A stretch of 64,000 nucleotides of DNA from Collinsella sp. An268 (GTDB lineage Bacteria > Actinomycetota > Coriobacteriia > Coriobacteriales > Coriobacteriaceae), in contig NZ_NFJH01000001.1 of assembly GCF_002159765.1 (NCBI RefSeq), positions 124,001-188,000 of the forward strand. The letters run 5' to 3'. A program made the translations under genes and the position numbers. Within the stretch, counting starts at the first letter, position 1. Every line of letters starts with the position of its first letter. The notes under the pieces were generated by a model. It saw nothing but the letters and a program-made list of their open reading frames with translations. It was not told the DNA's origin and did no database searches. Of this stretch, positions 1 through 6,943 are shown in pieces.

Positions 1-2
1 TG

Positions 3-128
3 GTGTGCATGGGCTCTCAGATCGTGGGGCCGGAGCTCGCGCTGCACATCGCCGACGAGTTCCTCGCCGCGGATTACGCGGGGGGCCGCCACCAGATCCG
101 CGTGGACATGCTCAACAAGATGGCGTAG
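3..128 (+). CDS. lacA: Galactose-6-phosphate isomerase subunit LacA, C-terminal end (partial)
   Basis: This is the last 41 codons of a gene that starts before the window. The tail contains [20 protein letters not shown] and GRHQIRVDM, which resembles the C-terminus of the RpiB/LacA/LacB family, where a Gly-Arg-His segment precedes the end. It stops 51 bases before lacB, the usual partner subunit. LacA and LacB together convert D-galactose 6-phosphate to D-tagatose 6-phosphate in the cytoplasm. The family is clear; the assignment as LacA rather than a generic RpiB rests mainly on the lacB neighbour. Confidence 0.78.
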   Translation: MCMGSQIVGPELALHIADEFLAADYAGGRHQIRVDMLNKMA

Positions 129-179
129 CCCGGCACCTGCCGCTTCCGATCCTACCCGGTTCACCTGAAAGGATTTCCC

Positions 180-698
180 ATGATCATTGCACTTGGCTGC
201 GATCATATCGTCACCGATGAGAAGACCTACCTCCACGATCGCCTCGAGGAGGCAGGCTACACCGTTATCGACGTGGGCACCCACTCCCACACGCGCACGC
301 ACTATCCCATCTTCGGCAAGAAGGTAGGGGAGCTCGTCGCCTCGGGCGAGGCCGACCTGGGCGTCGTGCTCTGCGGAACGGGCATCGGCATCACCAACTC
401 CGTTAACAAGGTCCCCGGTGCGCGCTGCGCCCTCGTTCGCGACATGACGAGCGCCCTTTACGCCCGCCGCGTGCTGAACGCGAACGTGGTCGGCTTCGGT
501 GGCAAGATCACCGGCGAGTTCCTGATGGCCGACATCATGCTCGCCTTCCTCAAGGCCGAGTACGAGCCGACGCCCGAGCACGATGCCCTGGTGGCAAAGC
601 TCGATGCCGTCAACCAGGCCGACCCCGTCGCCCAGGCCGACCCGCACTTCTTCGACGAGTTCCTGGAGAAGTGGGATCGCGGGGAGTATCACGACTGA
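180..698 (+). CDS. lacB: Galactose-6-phosphate isomerase subunit LacB
   Basis: The protein has 172 residues, the normal LacB length. It opens with [13 protein letters not shown], carries the [16 protein letters not shown] segment that forms the sugar-phosphate site, then FGGKITGE, and ends in [12 protein letters not shown], the near-invariant LacB C-terminus of staphylococci and streptococci. With LacA it isomerises galactose 6-phosphate to tagatose 6-phosphate, the entry of the tagatose pathway. A GAAAGGA ribosome-binding site lies a few bases before the ATG. LacC (kinase) and LacD (aldolase) are not in the window and may lie upstream of lacA. Confidence 0.96.
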   Translation: MIIALGCDHIVTDEKTYLHDRLEEAGYTVIDVGTHSHTRTHYPIFGKKVGELVASGEADLGVVLCGTGIGITNSVNKVPGARCALVRDMTSALYARRVLNANVVGFGGKITGEFLMADIMLAFLKAEYEPTPEHDALVAKLDAVNQADPVAQADPHFFDEFLEKWDRGEYHD

Positions 699-768
699 TA
701 GCGCACCGTGCCCGTTCGGTCGGTTGTCGGACGGTATCAGCTTCGGTCGCTCGTGCATGACGAACGCG

Positions 769-792
769 CCGTCGGGAATCCAATCCCGGCGG
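769..792. terminator. Hairpin between convergent lacB and the lacR-like gene
   Basis: CCGTCGGGA (769-777) pairs with TCCCGGCGG (784-792) over nine base pairs with one G-U pair and a six-base loop. It lies between two convergent genes, where a bidirectional terminator is expected. There is no T-tract on either side, so termination efficiency is uncertain. Confidence 0.4.
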
Positions 793-828
793 TGCGTCCT
801 GCTTCGATTCCATTTCGCGCACGGGGCC

Positions 829-1587
829 TCACATGATGACGCTCGTGTACTTCTCACAGCTTGCGCGCTGCTCGGGTGTGATGCCGGGATCGGTGAGGAC
901 GGCGTCGATCTGGTCGAGGGTGTAGAAGGTGAAGAGGTCCTTCCGGAAGAACTTAGAGGAATCGGCGACGATGTAGCGCTTTCGGCCCTTGTCGAGCGCG
1001 AGGCGCTGCAGATTCGAAATGTCGATGTTGTGGCCCATGACGTCGGGCGCGCAGATGCCGTTCACGCCGAAGAAGACCTTGTCGACGCTGATCGAGGCGA
1101 GTGCCTCCTCGGCGAGGTGCCCGTAGAAGACGTTCGTCTTCGGCCGGTACAGGCCCCCGAGCAGATAGAGCTCGATATACGGGTTGTTCTTGAGCGCATT
1201 GAAGGCGCTCAGGCTGTTGGTGACGACCGACAGGGACTTGCCCTCGAGGTTCATGGCGATGGCCTCGCAGGTGGTCCCCGCGCCCAGGAACACCGCGTCG
1301 CCGTTTTCGATGATGCTGGCTGCGAGCTTCGCGATGTGCTGCTTCTCGTTGAAGTGCTGCTCGAATTTCTTGTCGTGCGTCTGCTCGTGAACGAGCTGCG
1401 GAATCGGTGCCAGGCTCTTCGCTCCGCCGTGCACCCGGGCGATGGAACCCCTCTTCGCGAGCTCGTCCATATCGCGGCGGATCGTCATGGGGGACGCTCC
1501 GAGCAGCTCCGCCGCCTCGGCGACCGTGAGGAGTCCGGTGGCGTTGCAGAGGCGGACGATTTCCTCTTGGCGTTGTACTTTGAGCAT
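829..1587 (-). CDS. DeoR-family transcriptional repressor, LacR-like
   Basis: The protein has 252 residues, typical of DeoR sugar regulators. An N-terminal winged helix (about residues 6-57) contains LTVAEAAELLGASPMTIRRDMDEL followed by the family signature around RVHGGAKS. The C-terminal half is the phosphosugar-sensing ISOCOT-like domain (GAGTTCEAIA, VVTNS, LLGG, KVFFGVNGI). The ATG has a GGAGG site upstream on the minus strand. It is divergent from the PTS operon and convergent with lacB, so it probably represses both in response to a phosphorylated sugar such as tagatose 6-phosphate. That role is inferred from family and position. Confidence 0.9.
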   Translation of the reverse strand: MLKVQRQEEIVRLCNATGLLTVAEAAELLGASPMTIRRDMDELAKRGSIARVHGGAKSLAPIPQLVHEQTHDKKFEQHFNEKQHIAKLAASIIENGDAVFLGAGTTCEAIAMNLEGKSLSVVTNSLSAFNALKNNPYIELYLLGGLYRPKTNVFYGHLAEEALASISVDKVFFGVNGICAPDVMGHNIDISNLQRLALDKGRKRYIVADSSKFFRKDLFTFYTLDQIDAVLTDPGITPEQRASCEKYTSVIM

Positions 1588-1625
1588 TTGCTACCTCCTT
1601 TGCTGGTTTGAAAGTATCACAAAAG

Positions 1626-1645
1626 AACAAACGAAAACAAAATAT
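1626..1645. promoter_or_regulatory. Candidate DeoR/LacR operator, site 1
   Basis: The sequence around AACAAACGAAAACAAAATAT overlaps the likely -35 region of the repressor gene and resembles site 2 (1822-1841). A-rich or T-rich repeated boxes near TGTTT are typical of DeoR-family operators. Binding by the neighbouring regulator is inferred. Confidence 0.45.
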
Positions 1646-1821
1646 TTCGCAAACGGTACGTTAGCAGGGGTGAATGGTAATCTTAGATTCGTTGAGAATC
1701 CTTCTTCCCCGAAGCTGATAACATATTAGATGCGACGATAACCTGTATGAATTTAAGGTTATTAATTAGAGCTTCGTAGGATATGACTGTGCGTTTCCTG
1801 TAATCAGAAAAGCACCAAGAG

Positions 1822-1841
1822 GAAACAAAAACAAACATATT
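1822..1841. promoter_or_regulatory. Candidate DeoR/LacR operator, site 2
   Basis: GAAACAAAAACAAACATATT lies 63 bases before the IIA start. It shares AACAAA blocks and an ATAT end with site 1, in the same orientation and about 196 bases away. Such spacing would allow looping between the two promoters. Confidence 0.45.
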
Positions 1842-1903
1842 CTAGGTTACTTACAAGTTATCGGCATCAGGTTCTGTCAGAGACGTCACATGGGAGGAAA
1901 GCG

Positions 1904-2335
1904 ATGTCGTTCGGAATCATTCTTGCAACCCACGCACACATCGGCGAGGCGTTGCTCGAGGGCGCGGAGATGCTCGCTGGAAAGCAGGATCGTGTCAAGG
2001 CCCTCTCGCTCACCGAGGACACCTCGGTCGAGCAGTTCGAGGCCCAGTTCAACGCTTCGTATGATACGCTCCGGCAGTCCTGCGACTTCATCGTCGTTCT
2101 GTGCGATATCTACGGCGGCTCACCGTTCAACGTCACGTCCCGCACCCTGCTGTCCGGCAAGGAGCTCATCGCGTTCACCGGTGTGAACCTTCCGATTCTC
2201 ATCGATTTGCTCTTCTCGGGCGACCTGACCCCCGACGAGGTCCGCGCGCACGTCGCCGAGACCGCCTCGACCTCGATTCAGGAGGTAAAGGTCCAGTTCG
2301 CAGAGGAGAGCGAAGAGGACGATCTCGACCTGTAG
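1904..2335 (+). CDS. PTS mannose/fructose/sorbose-family EIIA component
   Basis: The protein has 143 residues and is a stand-alone EIIA-Man domain. The phosphoryl-accepting histidine is expected at His10 in FGIILATHAHIG, and the CDIYGGSPFN segment is the other family hallmark. It takes phosphate from HPr and passes it to the EIIB encoded next, in the cytoplasm. The C-terminus is an acidic tail (EESEEDDLDL). The ATG follows GGGAGGAAAG. It is the first gene of the IIA-IIB-IIC-IID operon. The specificity is not readable from this subunit; linked LacAB and sulfatases suggest a galactose-type sugar. Confidence 0.93.
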   Translation: MSFGIILATHAHIGEALLEGAEMLAGKQDRVKALSLTEDTSVEQFEAQFNASYDTLRQSCDFIVVLCDIYGGSPFNVTSRTLLSGKELIAFTGVNLPILIDLLFSGDLTPDEVRAHVAETASTSIQEVKVQFAEESEEDDLDL

Positions 2336-2368
2336 GGTCGTTGGCATACCACGTAGAAAGGGGATACC

Positions 2369-2851
2369 ATGCCACTCAAACTCGTAGACATCGACGACCG
2401 CCTGATCCATGGACAGGTCGCCACGACCTGGATTCCGGATTACGGCATCGAGTCGGTCATCATCGTCAACGATGCCTGCGCGAACGATCCCGTTCAGCGC
2501 TCCATCGCCGGTCTCGCCGTTCCGGGCATCAAGGTCTCGGTCTTCACGGTGGACAAGTTCATCGAGGTGCTCAAGAAGACCACGCTCAAAAAGGTGACGC
2601 TGGTCTTGTTCGGCAACCCGATCGACGCCCTCAAGATGAAGAAGAACGGGCTCGATTTCAACTACCTCAACGTCTCCGGCATGCGCTTCAACGATCAGCG
2701 CCAGCGCATTCACAAGAACATGTCGATCACCGCGGACGAGAAGCGTGCCTTTGAGGAGCTCGAGAGCCTGGGTGTCGAATGCTGGATGCAGACGACGACG
2801 CGCGACAGCAAGGAGCGCGTCCCCGAGCTTCTGAAGAACTTCAAGGGATAA
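2369..2851 (+). CDS. PTS mannose/fructose/sorbose-family EIIB component
   Basis: The 160-residue protein matches a full EIIB of the mannose class. The active-site loop DDRLIHGQVATTW places the phosphorylated histidine at His14. It transfers phosphate from EIIA to the sugar during translocation through IIC/IID. The ATG follows AGAAAGGGG with good spacing, and the gap to the IIA gene is only 33 bases, so the two are cotranscribed. EIIB proteins of N-acetylgalactosamine, sorbose and mannose systems are similar, so I do not assign a substrate from sequence alone. Confidence 0.93.
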   Translation: MPLKLVDIDDRLIHGQVATTWIPDYGIESVIIVNDACANDPVQRSIAGLAVPGIKVSVFTVDKFIEVLKKTTLKKVTLVLFGNPIDALKMKKNGLDFNYLNVSGMRFNDQRQRIHKNMSITADEKRAFEELESLGVECWMQTTTRDSKERVPELLKNFKG

Positions 2852-2885
2852 GCGAGAAGTTCCCTCATTTCTTTTCGGCGGCACT

Positions 2886-2906
2886 GCGGTCCGCCTTCAG
2901 GACCGC
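2886..2906 (+). other. Intra-operon stem-loop between the IIB and IIC genes
   Basis: GCGGTCC (2886-2892) and GGACCGC (2900-2906) form a perfect seven-base-pair stem with a seven-base loop in the 88-base gap before the IIC gene. There is no following T-tract. It may act as an RNA processing or stabilising element that sets the ratio of soluble to membrane subunits. Confidence 0.4.
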
Positions 2907-2939
2907 TGAGATATCCATACTTGCAAAGGAGGATACGGT

Positions 2940-3749
2940 ATGGTTCAAGCACTGCTCCTCGCCATCTGGGCAGGCCTGTGTGAGTGGGACCAGGTGGGCC
3001 CGCACCTCGGGTTCCGCAAGCCCCTGCTCGCTTCGGTCGGCGTTGGCATCATCTTGGGCGATATGACCACGGCCATCATCATCGGTGCGACCATGGAGCT
3101 CATGTGGCTCGGCGTCAACAACATCGGCGCCTATGTTCCGCCCGATGTCATCTCCGGCACCATCGTGGGCGCCTCGCTCGGCATCATGTCCGGCGGCAGC
3201 GTCTCCGAGGCCACGGCACTCGCCGTCGCCATCGGTGTTCCGACCGCGACGCTGGTCCAGCAGCTCAACATCCTGATCATGACCACCAACGCCACGTTCC
3301 TGCACGGTGCCGACAAGGCTATCCAGTCCGGCGAGTTCAAGAGCGTCAACAAGTACTTCTGGAGCGGCGCCATCTGCTTCTTCCTGACCCGCGCCGTGCC
3401 GGTGTTCATCGCCACCGGTATCGGTTCGTACGTCATCGAGAACATCATGGCCTTCCTGCAGAACGATGTGCCCTGGGTGCTCACCGGCTTCAGCCTTGCC
3501 GGCGGCATGATGCCCGCCGTGGGCCTCGCCATGCTGCTCACCATGATGATGAAGAAGAACATGTGGATGTTCCTGCTCATCGGTTTCGTGCTCAACGCCT
3601 ATGTTGGCATCCCCACCCTCGGTTGCGCGATCGCCGCCGCCGCCGTCGCCGGCTTCTATGACTTCGTGCTCGAGGGCCAGAAGAATCAGAGCGCCGCTCC
3701 GGCCGTCGCCACCGCTGGGGACGATGATGGAGAGGAGCATGATCTGTAA
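2940..3749 (+). CDS. PTS mannose/fructose/sorbose-family EIIC component
   Basis: This 269-residue integral membrane protein contains the EIIC-Man pattern: an early FRKPLLASVGVGIILGDMTT block, then GATMELMWLGVNNIGAYVPPD, followed by several hydrophobic helices up to residue 240. It forms the sugar-translocating channel together with IID. The ATG has a strong AAAGGAGG site. The last codon overlaps the first base of the IID gene, so the two are translationally coupled. The C-terminal 30 residues are hydrophilic and probably cytoplasmic. Confidence 0.93.
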   Translation: MVQALLLAIWAGLCEWDQVGPHLGFRKPLLASVGVGIILGDMTTAIIIGATMELMWLGVNNIGAYVPPDVISGTIVGASLGIMSGGSVSEATALAVAIGVPTATLVQQLNILIMTTNATFLHGADKAIQSGEFKSVNKYFWSGAICFFLTRAVPVFIATGIGSYVIENIMAFLQNDVPWVLTGFSLAGGMMPAVGLAMLLTMMMKKNMWMFLLIGFVLNAYVGIPTLGCAIAAAAVAGFYDFVLEGQKNQSAAPAVATAGDDDGEEHDL

Positions 3750-4576
3750 TGGCTCACGTTAGCAAGCACGCCCTGAACAAGGTACTTCTGCGCACCCAGG
3801 GTTGTCAGTTCGCGCATAACTACGAGCGTATGCAGTCGCTCTCGCTCACCTATTGCTTCTCGCCGGTGCTCGAGGAGCTCTACAAGGACGCTCCCAAGGA
3901 GGAGCGCGTTACCGCCGGTCAGCGTTACCTTGAGTACTTCAACACGCACCCGCTCGCGATCCCCTTCATCCTGGGTATCTGCGCCGCTCTCGAGGAGAGC
4001 ACCGACGAGGACCACAAGGATGCCGTCACCGGCATCAAGACCTCGCTCATGGGCCCCTTCGCCGGCTTGGGCGACTCCATGCTCAATCTCACATGGTACC
4101 CGATCGCCGGCTCCATCGGCGCCTCCCTGTGCGTCGACAACGGCTCGCTGATCGGCCCGCTCGTGATGTTCCTGCTCATCAACCTGCTCTACTGGCCGCT
4201 GAAGTACTTCGGCATCCACATGGGCTACAGCAAGGGTATGGAGCTCATCGAGAAGGGCGGCGTCGCCCTCATCGAGCGCCTCGGCAACCTCGCGAACGTG
4301 CTGGGCATCATCGTCGTCGGCTGCCTAATCCCCCAGACGGTCAAGCTGAAGACCGGTCTCGAGTTCGCCTTCTCCGAGGGCGACCCGCTGGTCATCCAGA
4401 ACCAGCTCGACTCGGTCATGCCCTACATCCTGCCCGTCCTTCTCACCCTGGTGTGCTACCACCTCATCAAGAAGGGCAACGGCAAGAACACCGCTCAGGT
4501 CATCATCGGCCTGATCGTGTTCGCGCTCGTGTTCGCTGCCATCGGGTACTACACCGGAGTGAGCATCTTCGCGTGA
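3749..4576 (+). CDS. PTS mannose/fructose/sorbose-family EIID component
   Basis: The 275-residue protein is an EIID of the mannose class: an N-terminal amphipathic region (LRTQGCQFAHNYERMQSLSLTY), then GPFAGLGDSM and a set of membrane helices in the C-terminal half. It completes the permease with IIC. Its ATG shares one base with the IIC stop codon. A perfect hairpin 15 bases after the stop (4591-4623) separates it from the sulfatase gene. The four-subunit order IIA-IIB-IIC-IID is complete, so the system should be functional. Confidence 0.93.
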   Translation: MAHVSKHALNKVLLRTQGCQFAHNYERMQSLSLTYCFSPVLEELYKDAPKEERVTAGQRYLEYFNTHPLAIPFILGICAALEESTDEDHKDAVTGIKTSLMGPFAGLGDSMLNLTWYPIAGSIGASLCVDNGSLIGPLVMFLLINLLYWPLKYFGIHMGYSKGMELIEKGGVALIERLGNLANVLGIIVVGCLIPQTVKLKTGLEFAFSEGDPLVIQNQLDSVMPYILPVLLTLVCYHLIKKGNGKNTAQVIIGLIVFALVFAAIGYYTGVSIFA

Positions 4577-4590
4577 TCGTGAAACCCTGC

Positions 4591-4623
4591 CCGGACCCGT
4601 CAGATGCCGCATGGCGGGTCCGG
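4591..4623 (+). terminator. Stem-loop between the PTS operon and the first sulfatase gene
   Basis: CCGGACCCG (4591-4599) pairs perfectly with CGGGTCCGG (4615-4623) around a 15-base loop. No run of T follows, so it may be a partial terminator or an mRNA stabiliser that lowers sulfatase expression relative to the transporter. Confidence 0.5.
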
Positions 4624-4719
4624 ACCCCCGTGCTTTCCTACGTGGGCGGGATTCATCGCGATCCCTCGCACGCCGGAAAACATGAGCTATATACCCAACA
4701 GGTATGGAAAGGTGGCACG

Positions 4720-6219
4720 ATGAGGACGATTCTTGTCTTGATGGACACCCTGCGCAGGGATATGCTCGGCTGCTACAACCCGGACGGCGCGGCCCGCACG
4801 CCCAACCTCGATGCGTTCGCCCGCGAGTCCCTGACCTTCGACAACCATTGGATCGGTTCCGCGCCCTGCATGCCCGCGCGCCGCGACATCATGTGCGGGA
4901 GGTACAACTTCCTCGAGCGACCCTGGGGACCCATCGAGCCCTTCGATGTCACGATGGTCGAATGCCTGCGGGCGCGTGGCGTCTACACGCACATCGCGAC
5001 CGACCACTGTCATTACGCCCGCACGGGCGGGGAGGGGTACCTCCAGCTCTTCAACACCTGGGAGCTCTTCCGAGGCCAGGAGGGCGACCCCTGGGTCAGC
5101 CGTATCGACGAGCCCGACAACATGCCCGAGACATTCTACGGGCGCGTCCGCGAGCAGTATCAGAAGAATCGTCAGAAGTGGCCCCGCGAGGAGGACATGC
5201 CCTCACCGCGCACGTTCCGGGCGGCATGCGACTTCGTGGACGAGAACGCCCATGACGACAACTTCTTCCTCATGGTCGAGGCCTTCGACCCGCATGAGCC
5301 GTTCGACGTGCCCGATCGCTACATGGAGGAGTACGGGGGCTCCGAGGGGCTCGATCGCGACTACTTCGAGATCCCGCCCTACAAGCGGGTCTCTGACACC
5401 GACATCCCCGACAGCGCCGTCGATTACGTCCAGCGCCGCTACAAGGCCCTGGTGACCTGCACGGACCATTGGTTCGGCACGCTGATCGACAAGCTCAAGG
5501 AGCGCGGCATCTTCGACGATACGATGGTCGTCGTGACCACCGATCACGGATACTTCCTGGGCGAGCGCGACTTTTTGGGCAAGAATTACATGCATCTCTA
5601 CAACGAGCTCGCGCACCTGCCGCTCATCGTCCACTTCCCGGGCGGCGCCCGGTCGGGCGAGCACGCCGGCCAGCTCACCCAGGCGATCGACATCATGCCC
5701 ACCGTCCTCGAGGCGAACGGCTGCCCGGTGCCCGACGAGGTCCTCGGCACCTCGCTGATGCCGCTCGCCACCGACCCCGACGCGCCCACGCGCGATTACG
5801 CCCTGTACGGCGTGCACGCCATGACCGTCAACGTGACCGATGGGCGCTACACGTATTTCCGCGCGCCGGTTCCCGACAACCAGCCCTGCTTCGAGTACGC
5901 GGCCATCCCGCACACCATCCGCCACAAGATGGGGACGGAGTGCCCGGAGGAGATCGAGTGCGGCAGGTTCCTGCCGCGGACGTCCTATCCGGTCTTCAAG
6001 ATCCCGTGCCGCAAGCCCGCCAACATCGACCAGCGCGAGGACTGCCTGGAAGAGGTCCATGACTCCATGCTCTTCGACCTTGCCGAGGATTACGGCCAGA
6101 AGCGCAACCTGGTGGGTGAGGATGCGGATGCCGAGCAGCGCATGGTCGACCTGCTGCGTCGCGGCCTGCGCGAGCATGAGGCGCCCGAGGAGCAGTTCGC
6201 CCGCCTGGGACTGGAGTAG
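4720..6219 (+). CDS. Cytoplasmic Cys-type sulfatase (alkaline phosphatase superfamily)
   Basis: The protein has 499 residues when started at the ATG preceded by GGAAAGGTGG. The metal-site start ILVLMDTLRRDMLGCY fits the sulfatase/phosphatase fold. Residues 50-54 are CMPAR, the Cys-X-Pro-X-Arg core whose cysteine is converted to formylglycine; the usual Thr-Gly at the end of the motif is Cys59-Gly60 here. A second metal motif, TTDHGYFLGE, is present. No signal peptide is visible, so the enzyme should act in the cytoplasm on an imported sulfated sugar. The maturase candidate is the radical-SAM protein at 23238-24332. The substrate is unknown; phosphonate hydrolase-like activity cannot be excluded. 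Confidence 0.86.
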   Translation: MRTILVLMDTLRRDMLGCYNPDGAARTPNLDAFARESLTFDNHWIGSAPCMPARRDIMCGRYNFLERPWGPIEPFDVTMVECLRARGVYTHIATDHCHYARTGGEGYLQLFNTWELFRGQEGDPWVSRIDEPDNMPETFYGRVREQYQKNRQKWPREEDMPSPRTFRAACDFVDENAHDDNFFLMVEAFDPHEPFDVPDRYMEEYGGSEGLDRDYFEIPPYKRVSDTDIPDSAVDYVQRRYKALVTCTDHWFGTLIDKLKERGIFDDTMVVVTTDHGYFLGERDFLGKNYMHLYNELAHLPLIVHFPGGARSGEHAGQLTQAIDIMPTVLEANGCPVPDEVLGTSLMPLATDPDAPTRDYALYGVHAMTVNVTDGRYTYFRAPVPDNQPCFEYAAIPHTIRHKMGTECPEEIECGRFLPRTSYPVFKIPCRKPANIDQREDCLEEVHDSMLFDLAEDYGQKRNLVGEDADAEQRMVDLLRRGLREHEAPEEQFARLGLE

Positions 6220-6330
6220 CCCTCTACTCCGTCGACAGACGATCGACCGCGTTGCGGCAGGCGCCGGGGGGCAGCCCCGCCGCCTGCCGTCCTCGCGTAC
6301 CTGAGGGCGCGACCATTGAGGAGAATGCAG

Positions 6331-6939
6331 ATGGATCTCTGGACCGTTGGCGTGACCATCCTGATCGCCGCCACCGCCTTTCTTGTGCTTACCGAGGTCG
6401 CCAAGCGGCTGTACGTGGGCCAGCTCTCCCAGCTGTTGGAGCAGGGGAGCGTGCACGAGTACCTGGCAACGCTCGACAAGCCGATCGTGAAGCTGATCTT
6501 CCCGCTGTGGAACCGCCTGTTCATGCAGTTCAACGGTTATCTTGCGCTCGACGACTACACCCATGCGGACCGGGTCGCCGCCCGGTTGCTCGGCATGCGG
6601 CAGAGCGCGGCGCAGCGGCGCGAGATCGTGGGCAAGGCCTTCAACTACTACTTGGAGCGCGGTAACGCGCGGGGTGCCGAGGACCTTCTTCACGAGATCG
6701 AGGGATGGGACGATGCCGAGGCCGTCGAGAACGCCCGGATGATGTTCGATATCTACATTCGCCACGGATGGTCCTATATCGACGAGATGGAGGCCCGCCT
6801 GCCCGGGCTCTCCGGCGTCGACCGCGGGCTCCTCGAGCTCCTGCTTGCCGTTCAATATGAGAACAAGGGGGATGCCGCGACAAGCGAGCGCTACCTTAAG
6901 AGCTCGGGCCGCCATATGGCGATGCCCACGGAGGGGTGA
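6331..6939 (+). CDS. Membrane-anchored helical-repeat protein of unknown function
   Basis: The protein has 202 residues. I chose the ATG six bases after GAGGAGA; an upstream in-frame TTG at 6316 and an ATG at 6325 are too close to that site. Residues 1-24 form one hydrophobic segment (VGVTILIAATAFLVLTEVAKR), probably a signal anchor. The remainder is alpha-helical and looks like degenerate TPR repeats (ADRVAARLLGM, YLERGNARGAEDLLHEIEGW, LLAVQYENKGDAATSERYLKSS). It lies between two sulfatase genes and ends four bases before the second, so it is probably part of the same operon. I recognise no named family. Confidence 0.7.
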   Translation: MDLWTVGVTILIAATAFLVLTEVAKRLYVGQLSQLLEQGSVHEYLATLDKPIVKLIFPLWNRLFMQFNGYLALDDYTHADRVAARLLGMRQSAAQRREIVGKAFNYYLERGNARGAEDLLHEIEGWDDAEAVENARMMFDIYIRHGWSYIDEMEARLPGLSGVDRGLLELLLAVQYENKGDAATSERYLKSSGRHMAMPTEG

Positions 6940-6943
6940 CAAG

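Larger units (their letters stand above)
1588..1903. promoter_or_regulatory. Divergent regulatory region of the lacR-like gene and the PTS operon
   Basis: These 316 bases carry no convincing gene and are markedly AT-richer than the rest of the window. On the minus strand, TGTGATACT (complement of 1613-1620) looks like an extended -10 for the repressor gene. On the plus strand, TTGAGA (1692-1697), 18 bases, then TGATAA (1716-1721) is one possible PTS promoter, giving a long leader. Two similar A-rich sites at each end are listed separately as candidate operators. Confidence 0.6.
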
